Position numbers and translations under genes: made by a program
NCBI RefSeq assembly: GCF_041080675.1
Contig: NZ_CP163520.1
Span: 5,766,001 to 5,830,000, forward strand
From: Streptomyces sp. cg36
GTDB lineage: Bacteria > Actinomycetota > Actinomycetes > Streptomycetales > Streptomycetaceae
Length of the DNA: 64,000 nt
Direction: 5' to 3'
Notes under the pieces: model-generated
Told to the model about the DNA's origin: nothing
The model's database searches: none
The model's input: only the letters and a program-made list of their open reading frames with translations
Shown: positions 34,126 to 45,502 of the stretch, piece after piece
Layout: the number at the start of each line of letters is the position of its first letter
Numbering within the stretch: the first letter of the stretch is position 1

Positions 34126-35518
34126 GACCACGCCCCTGACGTTCCCGGTATCCCCGCCGCAGCGGCCGGGGCGGTCCCCGTGCCCGTACGGTCCTGACCC
34201 GCCTGCCGCCACAGCGCCGACAGCGGTACGCCGGGCGGTACGGCCAGCGCCGTCCAGCCCGCCTCGCGCAACAGCCGCAGCGACCGCTCGGCCGGGCCGG
34301 GCCCGCCGGTCGGCGCCGCGCCGCGCGTCCACAGGTCGCTGTCGAGGACGAAGGCGATGGCCGCGCCGCTGCGCCGCCGCATCTTCGCCGCGACCGCGGC
34401 CTGTTCCTCGTCGAGGTCGCCGAAGAACCCGACGAGCAGTCCTTCGTTGCCGCCGCGCAGCACGTCGTGGGCGCGCGAGAGGCCGCCGCCGTCGGAGTGG
34501 TCCACGACCGCGAGGGTGTCCATCATCAGCCCCGCCGAGTCCGAGGAGTCCTGGGTGGAACCGGCGAAGCCGCCCGCCCCGTCGCCCGGCACCGAGCTGC
34601 CGGTGTCGGTCAGCAGCCGCACCGAGTACCCGCGCTCCAGCATGTGCACCAGCACCGAGGCCGCGCCCGAGACCGCCCATTCGAAGGCCGAGTCGGGGCC
34701 CGCGCCCGCGTACGCGATGTCGCGGGTGTCGAGCAGCACCGTGCAGCGGGCGCGCTGGGGCTGCTCCTCGCGGCGCACCATCAGCTCGCCGTAGCGCGCG
34801 GTGGAGCGCCAGTGGACGCGGCGCAGGTCGTCGCCGTGCCGGTAGAGCCGGGGGATCACGTCGTCCTCGCCCGCCAGCGCCAGGGAGCGGTGGCGGCCGT
34901 CGCCGTACCCCGCGGCCTCGCCGGAGAGGCGGACCGGGGGCAGCGGCTCGGTGCGCGGTATGACGGTGAGGGTGTCGTAGGCGCTGAACGCGCGCGTGAG
35001 CTCGCACATCCCGAACGGGTCGGTGAGCCGCAGCTGGAGGGGGCCCAGCGGATAGCGCCCGCGCAGGTCGGAGCGGACCCGGTAGGACACCTCGCGCTTG
35101 CCGCCGCCCTCCACCCGGTCCAGGACGAAGCGGGGCCGGGGCCCCAGCACGTACGGCACCCGGTCCTGGAGCATCAGGAGGCCGGTGGGCAGCCGCGAGA
35201 CGTTGTCCACGCGCAGGTGCACCCGCGCCTCGGAGCCCGCGGGCACGCGCGCGGGGGAGAGCCGGCGGCTGCCCGCGACCCGGTAGCGCGTGCGGTAGAG
35301 CACGGTCGTGCAGACCAGCGGCAGCACCGCGAGCAGCAGGCCGACCCGCAGCAGGTCCTTCTGGCCCAGGACGTACGCGCAGATCGCGGCGGCGATCCCG
35401 GCCGCCAGGAAGGAGCGCCCGCGGGTGGTCAGACCGGAGAGCGCGGCGCGCGGGCCGCCCCGCTGCGCGCTCTCCCGGTTGTCTTCTCCCGGTCCCGCCG
35501 GGGGTGCCCCGGCCGCCA

Positions 35519-35519
<1 letters not shown>
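34122..35519 (-). CDS. DUF58 domain protein
   Basis: 465 residues from ATG 35519; GTG 35522 is also possible. Two N-terminal helices lie near residues 30-70. The DUF58 core carries DVIPRLYRHGDDLRRVHWRSTARYGELMVRREE, split here as its key parts GDDLRRVHW and LMVRREE, then a von Willebrand-A-like segment LLDTRD. Overlaps with both neighbours (TGATG with moxR, ATGA with tgpA) indicate strict co-translation. It probably acts as the MoxR partner. Confidence 0.9.
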
Positions 35520-36529
<1,010 letters not shown>

Positions 36530-36807
36530 CCGGCCCTCCTCGGCCCTTCCCCCCGCCCCGGGGGCGGGGGGTTACCCCAGTTTGCCTGTGGGCCGGCGCA
36601 CTGGAGACGGCGCGGCCCACTTCGAAATACGGACACCCCGCCCGAGGCGTTCGGAGGGATGTCACACCCGCATTCTTGTTGGCGTCGCCGCGTTGTGTCA
36701 CTCGCCTGTGGATAACTGGAGGGGATATGTCGGGGGTTGCCGTCTTTTTGGCGCCGAATCGTCCCCGAAGTGTTTCCGGGGCGTCCGTCGAAAACCCGTG
36801 GGAGGGC

Positions 36808-37371
36808 TCAGGCCGCGGGGTCGATCTCCCGGAGCAGACCGGTGGTGACGTCGAAGACGAAGCCGCGCACGTCGTCGACGCTGAGCAGGAAGGGCGAGGT
36901 GCGGACCCGCCGCATCGACTGGCGCACGTCCTGGTCGACGTCGCGGAAGGACTCCACCGCCCAGGCCGGGCGCTGGCCGACCTCGTCCTCGATCTCGTGC
37001 CGGAAGTCCTCGGTCAGCGACTCCAGGCCGCACCCGGTGTGGTGGACGAGCATGATGCTGCGGGTGCCGAGCGCCCGCTGGCTTATGGTGAGCGACCTGA
37101 TGACGTCGTCGGTGACCACGCCGCCCGCGTTGCGGATGGTGTGGCAGTCGCCGAGTTCGAGGCCGAGGGCGGCGTGCAGGTCGAGCCGGGCGTCCATGCA
37201 GGCCACGACGGCGACCTTGAGGACCGGTCGGGCGTCCATGCCCGGGTCGGTGAAGGCGTCGGCGTACCGGCGGTTCGCGTCCACCAGGCGGTCGGTGACG
37301 GCCCCGCCGTCCTGGACCGCGAGGTGAGGACGGGAGTGGGGTTCTGCGGGGAGGTGCGCAGGAGTCGACAT
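36808..37371 (-). CDS. Beta-class carbonic anhydrase
   Basis: 187 residues. Zinc ligands C58, H111 and C114 (ACMDARLD and HHTGCG) with the D60-R62 dyad identify a beta-carbonic anhydrase, which hydrates CO2. The ATG 37371 gives a short Pro-rich N-terminus. It is convergent with nothing and divergent from rsmH across a 411-bp control region. The much longer upstream open frame running to 39207 is antisense to rsmH and ftsL and is rejected. Confidence 0.92.
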   Translation of the reverse strand: MSTPAHLPAEPHSRPHLAVQDGGAVTDRLVDANRRYADAFTDPGMDARPVLKVAVVACMDARLDLHAALGLELGDCHTIRNAGGVVTDDVIRSLTISQRALGTRSIMLVHHTGCGLESLTEDFRHEIEDEVGQRPAWAVESFRDVDQDVRQSMRRVRTSPFLLSVDDVRGFVFDVTTGLLREIDPAA

Positions 37372-37782
37372 GTCTTCGACGGTAGTCGCCGTAGATCGTC
37401 CGGTCGCGCCGTGCGGTCGGAAAAATCCCGTCAACCCGGCCGGTTGTGAGGTAACCCACAGGCGTGGTAATCGGTCGCCCGTGCGGGTGAAAAGCGCATC
37501 CCGCCACGCCCTGGGCCGTTGATTGACCGAAAGGACCGGTGGACTAAAGTGACGCGAAGTGGGAGGGGTGACACGCTCCGGCCCGCTCGCGGGACACAGA
37601 TCGGTCTCCGCGGTACGCAGCAGTTGCACAGTTTTCCCCCGCGTGCGCGGCGCGCGTACGGCTCGGCCTCCTCCCGCTCGCCGGTCGGCTGACGCCACTT
37701 CCCCGGCGCCTGCAGACCCTTCGCGAGCGGGCGGGGACCAGGCGGTATGCGCGGGGCGCCCGCCGGACCTGAGAGGGCCAAA
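37372..37782. other. Control region upstream of the dcw cluster
   Basis: 411 bp between the carbonic anhydrase and rsmH. It contains a promoter at 37523-37550 and then a ~225-base leader with several hairpin-forming segments, for example GCGGGCG (37727-37733) with CGCCCGC (37757-37763). No mraZ gene is present. Actinobacteria are known to carry a conserved mraW RNA motif in this position. Confidence 0.6.
37523..37550 (+). promoter_or_regulatory. Probable promoter of the dcw cluster
   Basis: TTGACC (37523-37528), a 16-bp spacer, and TAAAGT (37545-37550). A good fit to the vegetative sigma consensus in Streptomyces. It is the nearest such match before rsmH. Confidence 0.6.
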
Positions 37783-38790
37783 GTGACAGGGCGCGAAGCG
37801 CTTCCTTGCGAGGGTGACGGCGGGCGGCAAGAGGCACAGGGCCGGCACGTCCCGGTGATGCTCCAGCGGTGCCTGGACCTGCTGGCCCCGGCCCTCCAGG
37901 AGCCGGGCGCGGTCGTCGTCGACTGCACCCTGGGCCTGGGCGGCCACAGCGAGGCACTCCTGACGCGCTTCCCCGAGGCCCGGCTGATCGCGCTGGACCG
38001 GGACAAGGAGGCCCTGCGGCTCTCCGGCGAGCGCCTGGCGCCCTTCGGCGAGCGGGCCACCCTGGTCCACGCCGTCTACGACGAGCTCCCCGAGGTCTTG
38101 GACCGCCTCGGCGTCCGGCGCGTCCAGGGCATCCTGTTCGACCTGGGCGTCTCCTCCATGCAGCTCGACGAGGCCGACCGGGGCTTCGCCTACGCGCAGG
38201 ACGCCCCGCTCGACATGCGCATGGACCAGACGACCGGGGCCGACGCCGCCGAGGTGCTCAACACCTACCCGGCGGGCGAGCTGGTGCGGATCCTGCGGCA
38301 GTACGGCGAGGAGAAGCAGGCCAAGCGGATCGTCTCGGCGATCGTGCGCGAGCGCGAGAAGGAGCCGTTCAGCAACAGCGCCCGCCTGGTCGAGCTGATC
38401 CGCGACTCGCTGCCGCAGGCCGCCAAGCGCACCGGCGGCAACCCCGCCAAGCGCACCTTCCAGGCCCTGCGCATCGAGGTCAACGGCGAGCTCTCGGTCC
38501 TGGAGCGGGCGATTCCGGCCGCCGTGGCGGCCCTGGACGTGGGGGGCCGCATCGCCGTCCTCTCGTACCACTCGCTGGAGGACCGCCTGGTCAAGCAGGT
38601 CTTCGCGGCCGGTGCCGCCAACACCGCGCCGCCCGGCCTGCCGGTGGTGCCCGAGCGCTACCAGCCGCGCCTGAAGCTGCTGACCCGCGGCGCCGAACTG
38701 CCCACGGAGGAGGAGGTGGCGGAGAACCGCAGGGCCGCCCCCGCCCGGTTCCGGGGGGCGCAACGGATCCGGGAGGACATTCGTGAGTGA
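37783..38790 (+). CDS. rsmH: 16S rRNA (cytosine-N4)-methyltransferase RsmH
   Basis: 335 residues from GTG 37783, which has GAGAGGG upstream; ATG 37747 in the same frame lacks one. RsmH (MraW) methylates C1402 of 16S rRNA. Motifs [56 protein letters not shown] and [14 protein letters not shown] are diagnostic. The stop overlaps ftsL by 8 bp. First gene of the division cluster. Confidence 0.96.
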   Translation: MTGREALPCEGDGGRQEAQGRHVPVMLQRCLDLLAPALQEPGAVVVDCTLGLGGHSEALLTRFPEARLIALDRDKEALRLSGERLAPFGERATLVHAVYDELPEVLDRLGVRRVQGILFDLGVSSMQLDEADRGFAYAQDAPLDMRMDQTTGADAAEVLNTYPAGELVRILRQYGEEKQAKRIVSAIVREREKEPFSNSARLVELIRDSLPQAAKRTGGNPAKRTFQALRIEVNGELSVLERAIPAAVAALDVGGRIAVLSYHSLEDRLVKQVFAAGAANTAPPGLPVVPERYQPRLKLLTRGAELPTEEEVAENRRAAPARFRGAQRIREDIRE

Positions 38791-39394
38791 ACCGGCCGGA
38801 CAGCTACGGGGGCGGGCCGCGCGGCTCGGCAGGCTGCTGCCCCCGCCGGGCGCGCGCAGCGCCGCCCGCACCCCGTTCGTACTGCTGGTCGTCGTGCTCC
38901 TCGGCGGCGGTCTGATCAGTCTGCTGCTGCTGAACTCGGCGCTCAACGAGGGCTCGTTCAAACTGAGCGAGCTCCGCCGGAGCACCACCGGGCTCACCGA
39001 CGAGCAGCAGGCGCTCCAGCGGGACGTGGACGGCCTCTCCGGCCCGGACGCGCTCTCCCGGCGGGCCACCGAACTCGGCATGGTCCCCGGCGGCAGCCCG
39101 GTCTTCCTCAACCCCGACGGCACCGTCAAGGGCGTCCCCGCGGCGGGCGCCGCCCAGCCGCCCCCGGCCCTCGGCCCGGAGCTGGTCCAGGGCCCGGCCG
39201 CCCTCACCGTCCCCGCCCCGGCCGCCGAGTCCCCGGCCGCCTCCCCGGCCCCCGAGGCGCCGCAGGCCCAGCAGACCCCGCAGCACAGCGCCCCGCAGCC
39301 GGCCCCGGCCAGGAGCGCCCCCGTCCGTACGCCCTCTCCCGCCGCGCCCCCGGTGCCGGCCCCCGCGAAGACCTCCCCGACCTCCGGCAGGTGA
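38783..39394 (+). CDS. ftsL: FtsL-like septum protein
   Basis: 203 residues. One membrane helix ([21 protein letters not shown], about residues 33-53) followed by a short coiled coil ([20 protein letters not shown]) and a long Pro/Ala-rich tail. FtsL is part of the FtsQLB division complex. The Pro-rich C-terminus is longer than in E. coli FtsL, as in other Streptomyces. GTG start, 8-bp overlap with rsmH. Identification relies on position plus topology because sequence similarity in this family is low. Confidence 0.85.
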   Translation: MSEPAGQLRGRAARLGRLLPPPGARSAARTPFVLLVVVLLGGGLISLLLLNSALNEGSFKLSELRRSTTGLTDEQQALQRDVDGLSGPDALSRRATELGMVPGGSPVFLNPDGTVKGVPAAGAAQPPPALGPELVQGPAALTVPAPAAESPAASPAPEAPQAQQTPQHSAPQPAPARSAPVRTPSPAAPPVPAPAKTSPTSGR

Positions 39395-39398
39395 CGCA

Positions 39399-41333
39399 GT
39401 GAGCCCCCAGGAACCGCCGCGCCGCCGGGTGCCCGGGCCCGCCCGCCCGCGCCCGCAGGCCCGCCCGGCCGTGCGCCGCCCCGCCAAGGCCCCCACCCGC
39501 ATAAGGCTCGGCAGCCCCCGGCCCCGGCTGCGGCTGGTCAGCCTGGGGCTCACCCTGATCATGATCGCGTTCGTGGTCCGGCTGCTCCAGGTGCAGGCGG
39601 TGGACGCGAGCGCGTACTCGGCCAAGGCCGAGAAGAACCGGTACGCCAGCTATGCGCTGCCCGCCGAGCGCGGTGAGATCACCGACCGCACCGGGGTGGC
39701 CCTGGCCACCAGCGTCGACGCGTACGACATCACCGCCGACCCGTCGATGTTCACGCCCGCGGCCAGCAAGGCCGACGACGCCCCCGAGCAGGCCGCGGCC
39801 CTCCTCTCGCCGCTGATCGGCAAGGACCAGGCGGAGATCGCCAAGAAGCTGAAGACCCCCAAGAGCCGCTATGTGGTCCTCGCCCGGCGCCAGACCCCGC
39901 AGATCTGGAACCAGATCAAGGACCTGAAGAAGGTCTTCGCCGAGAAGGCCCGCGCCGACCTGGCCAAGGGCGGCACCGGCGCCAACGTGCTCGGCGGCGT
40001 CTTCAACGAGTCCAGCAGCAAGCGGGTCTATCCGGGCGGCGACCTCGCCGCCGGGATACTGGGTTACGTCAACGCCGAGGGCCGGGGCGGCGGGGGCCTG
40101 GAGTCCCAGCTGGACAAGGTCCTGGCCGGCCAGGACGGCAAGATCACCTACGCCCAGTCGGGCGGTCGCCGGGTGCCCACCGCGGGCACCCGCGAGACGC
40201 CCGCCGTGCCCGGCTCCGGCGTCGAGCTGACCATCGACCGGGACATCCAGTGGATGGCCCAGAAGGCCATCACCGACCAGGTCCGCAAGTCCCGGGCCGA
40301 CCGGGGCTACGTGGTGGTCCAGCGCACCGACACCGGCGAGGTGCTGGCCATGGCCAACGCCCCCGGCTTCGACCCCAACGACCTCGGCCACGCCAGCGCG
40401 GCGGCGCTGGGCAACGCGGCCCTCCAGGACGCCTACGAGCCGGGCTCCACCGCCAAGGTCATGTCCATGGCCGCGGTCCTGGAGGAGAACGCGGCGACCC
40501 CGCTGACCCACGTCACCGTCCCCAACCGGCTCCACCGCGGCGACCGGCTCTTCAAGGACGACATCGACCACCCGACCTGGAACCTGACGCTCAACGGCGT
40601 CCTCGCCAAGTCCAGCAACATCGGCACGATCCTCGCCGTGGAGCAGCTCGGCAAGACCGACGCCGAGGCCGACCGCGTCCTCTACTCCTACCTGCGCAAG
40701 TTCGGCATCGGCTCGCCGACCGGCCTCGGCTACCCCGGCGAGACCCCCGGCATCCTCGCGCCGCCGCAGAAGTGGTCCACCTCCCAGCAGTACACGGTCC
40801 GCTTCGGCCAGGGCCTCTCGCTCAACGCGATGCAGGCCGCCTCGGTGTACTCGACGATCGCCAACGGCGGTGTACGGATCGAACCGACCCTGGTGCGCGG
40901 CACCAAGGGCCCCGACGGCCGGTTCACCCCGGCCCCGGCGCCCCAGCAGTCCCGGGTGGTCAGCGAGAAGACCGCCACGGCCGTGGCCCAGATGCTGGAG
41001 TCGGTGGTCGGCGACGAGGAGGGGACCGGAGTCAAGGCCCGCATTCCCGGGTACCGGGTCGCGGGCAAGACCGGAACCGCCAACCGGGTCGACCCCAAGA
41101 CCGGCCGCTACCACGGCTACACGGCGTCCTTCGCCGGTTTCGCGCCCGCCGACAAGCCGGCCGTCACCGTCTACTGCGCCATCCAGAACCCGACCAAGGG
41201 CAGCTACTTCGGCGGCCAGATCTGCGGCCCCATCTACAAGCAGGTCATGGAGTTCGCCCTCAAGACCCTGCAGATCGCTCCCACCGGAGCCAAGGCGCCC
41301 GAGCTGCCCGTCTCCTTCGGCAGCACCGACTGA
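39399..41333 (+). CDS. ftsI: Septal peptidoglycan transpeptidase FtsI (class B PBP)
   Basis: 644 residues. Short basic cytoplasmic N-terminus, one membrane helix (about 46-66), dimerisation domain (RGEITDRTGVALA near 91-103), and transpeptidase domain with S350xxK353 (PGSTAK), S405-S406-N407 and K557-T558-G559. It crosslinks septal peptidoglycan. The GTG start is 4 bp after ftsL. Confidence 0.96.
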   Translation: MSPQEPPRRRVPGPARPRPQARPAVRRPAKAPTRIRLGSPRPRLRLVSLGLTLIMIAFVVRLLQVQAVDASAYSAKAEKNRYASYALPAERGEITDRTGVALATSVDAYDITADPSMFTPAASKADDAPEQAAALLSPLIGKDQAEIAKKLKTPKSRYVVLARRQTPQIWNQIKDLKKVFAEKARADLAKGGTGANVLGGVFNESSSKRVYPGGDLAAGILGYVNAEGRGGGGLESQLDKVLAGQDGKITYAQSGGRRVPTAGTRETPAVPGSGVELTIDRDIQWMAQKAITDQVRKSRADRGYVVVQRTDTGEVLAMANAPGFDPNDLGHASAAALGNAALQDAYEPGSTAKVMSMAAVLEENAATPLTHVTVPNRLHRGDRLFKDDIDHPTWNLTLNGVLAKSSNIGTILAVEQLGKTDAEADRVLYSYLRKFGIGSPTGLGYPGETPGILAPPQKWSTSQQYTVRFGQGLSLNAMQAASVYSTIANGGVRIEPTLVRGTKGPDGRFTPAPAPQQSRVVSEKTATAVAQMLESVVGDEEGTGVKARIPGYRVAGKTGTANRVDPKTGRYHGYTASFAGFAPADKPAVTVYCAIQNPTKGSYFGGQICGPIYKQVMEFALKTLQIAPTGAKAPELPVSFGSTD

Positions 41334-41346
41334 ATCCGGAACCATC

Positions 41347-43032
41347 GTGACAACCATCACCCCGGGTCCCGGGAACCGGGACCGCGACCACCACGCCCCG
41401 CCCCCCTCTTTTGGCGACCCGGCGGGTACGCCCGGTACGCTCACCGCCGTGCCACACGCTGATCAGTACCGAACCACTCCGCAGGACAGCCCCGCGACAC
41501 AAGCGGGGACGCCCCGTCCGGACCGGGCCCGCCCCACGTCCCTGGGCGAGCTGGCAGAGCGGCTGGGGGCCCGGAGCCCGGGGTCGGGAGAGGTCACCGG
41601 CATCACCCACGACTCCCGTGCCGTCCGCCCCGGCGACCTCTACGCGGCCCTGCCCGGCGCCCGCCTCCACGGCGCCGACTTCGCGGCCCAGGCCGCGGGG
41701 CTCGGCGCGGTGGCCGTCCTCACCGACCCGGCGGGCGCCGAGCGCGCCGCCGCCACCGGGCTGCCGGTGCTGGTCACCGAGGACCCGCGCGGCGCGATGG
41801 GCGAGCTGGCCGCCGAGATCTACGGCCGCCCCGGCCGCGACCTGCTCCAGCTGGGGATCACCGGGACCTCCGGGAAGACCACCACCGCGTACCTCGTCGA
41901 GGGCGGGCTGCGCGGCGCCGGACACCGCACCGGCCTGGTCGGTACGGTCGAGATGCGCATCGGCGACGAGCGCATCAAGTCCGAGCGCACCACCCCCGAA
42001 GCCACCGACCTCCAGGCCCTGTTCGCGGTGATGCGCGAGCGCGGGGTCCAGTCGGTCGCCATGGAGGTCTCCAGCCACGCGCTGGTGCTGGGCCGGGTCG
42101 ACGGCTGCGTCTTCGACGTCGCCGTCTTCAACAACCTCAGCCCGGAGCACATGGAGTTCCACTCCGGCATGGAGGACTACTTCCAGGCCAAGGCGCAGCT
42201 GTTCACCCGGCGGCGCGCCCGGCTCGGGGTGGTGAACTTCGACGACGAGTACGGCCGCCGCCTGGTGACCGAGTCGGAGATCCCCGTCACCACCTTCTCC
42301 GCCGAGGGCCACCCGGACGCCGACTGGCGCGCCGAGCACGTGGACGTGCGCCAGGACAGCTCGACCTTCACGGCCGTCGGCCCGGACGGCCGACGGATCT
42401 CGGCCACCGCCCCGCTGCCGGGCCCCTTCAACGTGGCGAACACCCTCGCCGCGATCGTCACCCTGGCCGTCGCGGGCATCGACCCGCAGACGGCCGCCGA
42501 CGGGGTGGCGGCCGTGCCGGGCGTGCCCGGCCGGCTGGAGCGGGTCGACGCGGGCCAGCCGTTCCTGGCCGTCGTGGACTACGCGCACAAGACGGACGCC
42601 GTCGAATCGGTTTTGCGCTCGCTGCGCAAGGTCACCAAGGGCCGTCTGCACATCGTGCTGGGCTGCGGCGGCGACCGTGACACCACCAAGCGCGCCCCGA
42701 TGGGCGCCGCGGCGGCCCGGCTCGCCGACACCGCCGTACTGACCTCGGACAACCCCCGTTCCGAGGACCCCCTGGCCATCCTGGCCGCGATGCTCGCGGG
42801 CGCCGCCGAGGTGCCCGCGCACGAGCGCGGCGACGTCCTGGTCGACGCCGACCGGGCCGCCGCCATCGCCGCGGCCGTGGCCCGCGCCCGGCCGGGCGAC
42901 ACCGTCCTGGTCGCGGGCAAGGGCCATGAGCAGGGCCAGGACACCAACGGGGTGATCCGCCCCTTCGACGACCGTGTGGTCCTGCGGTCCGCGATCGAAC
43001 ACCGCCAAGAACAGTCAGGGATGAAGCAGTGA
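41347..43032 (+). CDS. murE: UDP-N-acetylmuramoyl-tripeptide synthetase
   Basis: 561 residues from GTG 41347; GTG 41449 (527 residues) is an alternative supported by a -10-like TACGCT 7 bases upstream. ATP loop TGTSGKTTTAYL, Mur ligase signature segments MEVSSHALVLGR and LSPEHMEFH, and DNPR in TSDNPRSEDP, the diaminopimelate-recognition motif. It adds diaminopimelate (LL form in Streptomyces) to the UDP-MurNAc dipeptide. The TGA overlaps the murF GTG. Confidence 0.95.
   Translation: MTTITPGPGNRDRDHHAPPPSFGDPAGTPGTLTAVPHADQYRTTPQDSPATQAGTPRPDRARPTSLGELAERLGARSPGSGEVTGITHDSRAVRPGDLYAALPGARLHGADFAAQAAGLGAVAVLTDPAGAERAAATGLPVLVTEDPRGAMGELAAEIYGRPGRDLLQLGITGTSGKTTTAYLVEGGLRGAGHRTGLVGTVEMRIGDERIKSERTTPEATDLQALFAVMRERGVQSVAMEVSSHALVLGRVDGCVFDVAVFNNLSPEHMEFHSGMEDYFQAKAQLFTRRRARLGVVNFDDEYGRRLVTESEIPVTTFSAEGHPDADWRAEHVDVRQDSSTFTAVGPDGRRISATAPLPGPFNVANTLAAIVTLAVAGIDPQTAADGVAAVPGVPGRLERVDAGQPFLAVVDYAHKTDAVESVLRSLRKVTKGRLHIVLGCGGDRDTTKRAPMGAAAARLADTAVLTSDNPRSEDPLAILAAMLAGAAEVPAHERGDVLVDADRAAAIAAAVARARPGDTVLVAGKGHEQGQDTNGVIRPFDDRVVLRSAIEHRQEQSGMKQ
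41411..41448 (+). promoter_or_regulatory. Possible internal promoter for a leaderless murE
   Basis: TACGCT (41436-41441) lies 7 bases before the in-frame GTG 41449, with TTGGCG at 41411-41416. The 19-bp spacer is slightly long. It would give a shorter MurE from a leaderless message. Confidence 0.35.
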
Positions 43033-44435
43033 TCGCCCTCTCCCTCGCCGAGATCGCCGAAATCGTCGGCGGGCAGTCGCACGACATACCGGATCCGTCC
43101 GCCCAGGTCACCGGATCCGTCGTCATCGACTCCCGCCAAGTGGCGCCCGGTTCCCTCTTCGCCGCCTTCGCGGGCGAGCACGTCGACGGCCACGACTACG
43201 CGCGCGTGGCCCACGAGGCGGGCGCGGTGGCCGTGCTGGCCACCCGGCCCCTCGGCGTGCCCGCCGTCGTGGTCGACGACGTCCAGGGCGCCCTCGGCGC
43301 GCTGGCCCGCGAGGTCGTGCGGCGCCTGGGCACCGACGTGGTCGCGCTCACCGGCTCGTCCGGCAAGACGTCCACCAAGGACCTCATCGCACAGGTGCTC
43401 CAGCGGCACGCGCCGACGGTCTTCACGCCGGGCTCGCTCAACAACGAGATCGGCCTGCCGCTGACCGCGCTCACCGCCACCTCCGAGACCCGTCACCTGG
43501 TCCTGGAGATGGGGGCGCGCGGCATCGGCCACATCCGCTACCTGACCGGGCTGACCCCGCCGCGCATCGGGCTCGTCCTCAACGTCGGCACCGCCCACAT
43601 CGGCGAGTTCGGCGGCCGGGAGCAGATCGCCGAGGCCAAGGGCGAGCTGGTCGAGTCCCTGCCGGCCGACGGCTGCGCGGTGCTCAACGCGGACGATCCG
43701 CTGGTGCGGGCCATGGCGCCGCGCACCCGGGCGCGCGTGCTGCTCTTCGGCGAGGCCGAGGACGCGGACGTGCGCGCCGAGAATGTCCGGCTCACCGATG
43801 CCGGACAGCCTTCCTTCAGCCTTCACACACCCTCCGGGTGCAGCGACGTGACCTTGCGCCTGTACGGTGAGCACCACGTGTCGAACGCGCTCGCCGCGGC
43901 CGCCGTCGCCCATGAGCTGGGCATGTCCGCAGACGAGATCGCCCGCGCGCTCTCCGAGGCGGGCACCCTCTCCCGCTGGCGTATGGAGGTCACCGAGCGT
44001 CCGGACGGTGTGACGGTCGTCAACGACGCCTACAACGCGAACCCCGAGTCCATGCGAGCCGCCCTGCGCGCGCTCGCGGCCATGGGCAAGGGGCGCCGGA
44101 CGTGGGCGGTGCTCGGTCCGATGGCCGAGCTCGGCGACGAATCGCTCGCCGAGCACGACGCGGTCGGACGGCTCGCCGTCCGGCTCAACGTCAGCAAGCT
44201 CGTGGCAGTCGGGGACCGGGAGGCGTCCTGGCTGCAACTGGGCGCTTACAACGAGGGTTCGTGGGGTGAGGAGTCGGTGCACGTGTCCGACGCACAGGCG
44301 GCCGTCGACCTGCTGCGCAGTGAACTGCGCCCGGGAGACGTCGTGCTGGTGAAGGCATCGCGGTCGATCGGTCTGGAACGGGTGGCACTCGCGCTGCTCG
44401 ACGGTGGCGTCGAGGGCGAGGTCGCCGCCCGATGA
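43029..44435 (+). CDS. murF: UDP-MurNAc-pentapeptide synthetase
   Basis: 468 residues. Adds D-Ala-D-Ala to the UDP-MurNAc tripeptide. ATP loop [39 protein letters not shown] and [15 protein letters not shown] are the MurF landmarks. GTG start overlaps the murE stop, and the TGA overlaps the mraY ATG. Confidence 0.96.
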   Translation: MIALSLAEIAEIVGGQSHDIPDPSAQVTGSVVIDSRQVAPGSLFAAFAGEHVDGHDYARVAHEAGAVAVLATRPLGVPAVVVDDVQGALGALAREVVRRLGTDVVALTGSSGKTSTKDLIAQVLQRHAPTVFTPGSLNNEIGLPLTALTATSETRHLVLEMGARGIGHIRYLTGLTPPRIGLVLNVGTAHIGEFGGREQIAEAKGELVESLPADGCAVLNADDPLVRAMAPRTRARVLLFGEAEDADVRAENVRLTDAGQPSFSLHTPSGCSDVTLRLYGEHHVSNALAAAAVAHELGMSADEIARALSEAGTLSRWRMEVTERPDGVTVVNDAYNANPESMRAALRALAAMGKGRRTWAVLGPMAELGDESLAEHDAVGRLAVRLNVSKLVAVGDREASWLQLGAYNEGSWGEESVHVSDAQAAVDLLRSELRPGDVVLVKASRSIGLERVALALLDGGVEGEVAAR

Positions 44436-45502
44436 GGCAGATCCTCTTCGCGGGAGCCATCGGTCTCTTCCTGACCCTGGTCGGCACCCCGTTGCTCATC
44501 AAACTGCTCGCCCGCAAGGGCTACGGCCAGTTCATCCGCGACGACGGCCCCCGCGGCCACGCCGGGAAGAAGGGCACGCCCACCATGGGTGGCATCGCCT
44601 TCATCCTGGCGACGCTCATCGCGTACGCCGCGACCAAGCTGATCACCAACGAGGAACCGACCATCTCGGGCCTGCTGGTGCTCTTCCTGACCGCCGGCAT
44701 GGGCCTGGTCGGTTTCCTCGACGACTACATCAAGATCGTCAAGCAGCGCTCGCTCGGTCTGCGCGCCAAGGCGAAGATGGCCGGCCAGCTGATCGTCGGC
44801 ATCGCCTTCGCGGTCCTCGCGCTCCAGTTCAAGGACTACCGGGGCAACACCCCCGCGTCCACCAAGCTCTCCTTCATCACGGACTTCGGCTGGACCATCG
44901 GGCCCGTCCTGTTCGTGATCTGGGCGCTCTTCATGATTCTCGCCATGTCCAACGGCGTGAACCTGACGGACGGTCTGGACGGTCTGGCCACCGGCGCGTC
45001 GGTGATGGTCTTCGGCGCGTACACCTTCATCGGGCTGTGGCAGTTCCAGGAGTCCTGCGCCAACGCGCAGACCCTGACCAACCCCAACGCCTGCTTCGAG
45101 GTGCGCGATCCCCTCGACCTCGCGGTGGTCGCCGCGGCCCTGATGGGCTCCTGCTTCGGCTTCCTGTGGTGGAACACCTCACCCGCCAAGATCTTCATGG
45201 GCGACACCGGTTCGCTCGCGCTCGGCGGCGCGCTCGCGGGTCTCGCGATCTGCTCGCGCACCGAGTTCCTCATCGCGCTGCTCGGCGGCCTCTTCGTGAT
45301 GATCACGATGTCGGTCGTCATCCAGGTCGGCTCGTTCAAGATGACCGGCAAGCGCGTCTTCCGGATGGCTCCGCTCCAGCACCACTTCGAACTCAAGGGC
45401 TGGTCCGAAGTCCTCGTGGTGGTCCGGTTCTGGATCATCCAGGGCATGTGCGTGATCGTGGGTCTCGGTCTCTTCTACGCGGGATGGGCAGCCGACAAGT
45501 GA
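44432..45502 (+). CDS. mraY: Phospho-N-acetylmuramoyl-pentapeptide transferase
   Basis: 356 residues, polytopic (about ten helices). MraY transfers phospho-MurNAc-pentapeptide to undecaprenyl phosphate, giving lipid I. Active-site motifs [41 protein letters not shown] and [11 protein letters not shown] are all present. It is overlapped by murF at its start and by murD (GTGA) at its stop. Confidence 0.97.
   Translation: MRQILFAGAIGLFLTLVGTPLLIKLLARKGYGQFIRDDGPRGHAGKKGTPTMGGIAFILATLIAYAATKLITNEEPTISGLLVLFLTAGMGLVGFLDDYIKIVKQRSLGLRAKAKMAGQLIVGIAFAVLALQFKDYRGNTPASTKLSFITDFGWTIGPVLFVIWALFMILAMSNGVNLTDGLDGLATGASVMVFGAYTFIGLWQFQESCANAQTLTNPNACFEVRDPLDLAVVAAALMGSCFGFLWWNTSPAKIFMGDTGSLALGGALAGLAICSRTEFLIALLGGLFVMITMSVVIQVGSFKMTGKRVFRMAPLQHHFELKGWSEVLVVVRFWIIQGMCVIVGLGLFYAGWAADK

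Noticed and set aside
34126..35007. N-terminal extension of the transglutaminase frame
   Set aside because: Runs antiparallel in reading sense through the DUF58 gene; the ATGA overlap at 34122-34125 marks the real start.
37559..37786. 75-codon frame in the rsmH leader as a gene
   Set aside because: Arg/Ala/Pro-rich without conserved motif; overlaps the rsmH start in another frame.
37372..39207. Upstream extension of the carbonic anhydrase frame
   Set aside because: Antisense to rsmH and ftsL; no family resemblance before MSTPAHLP.
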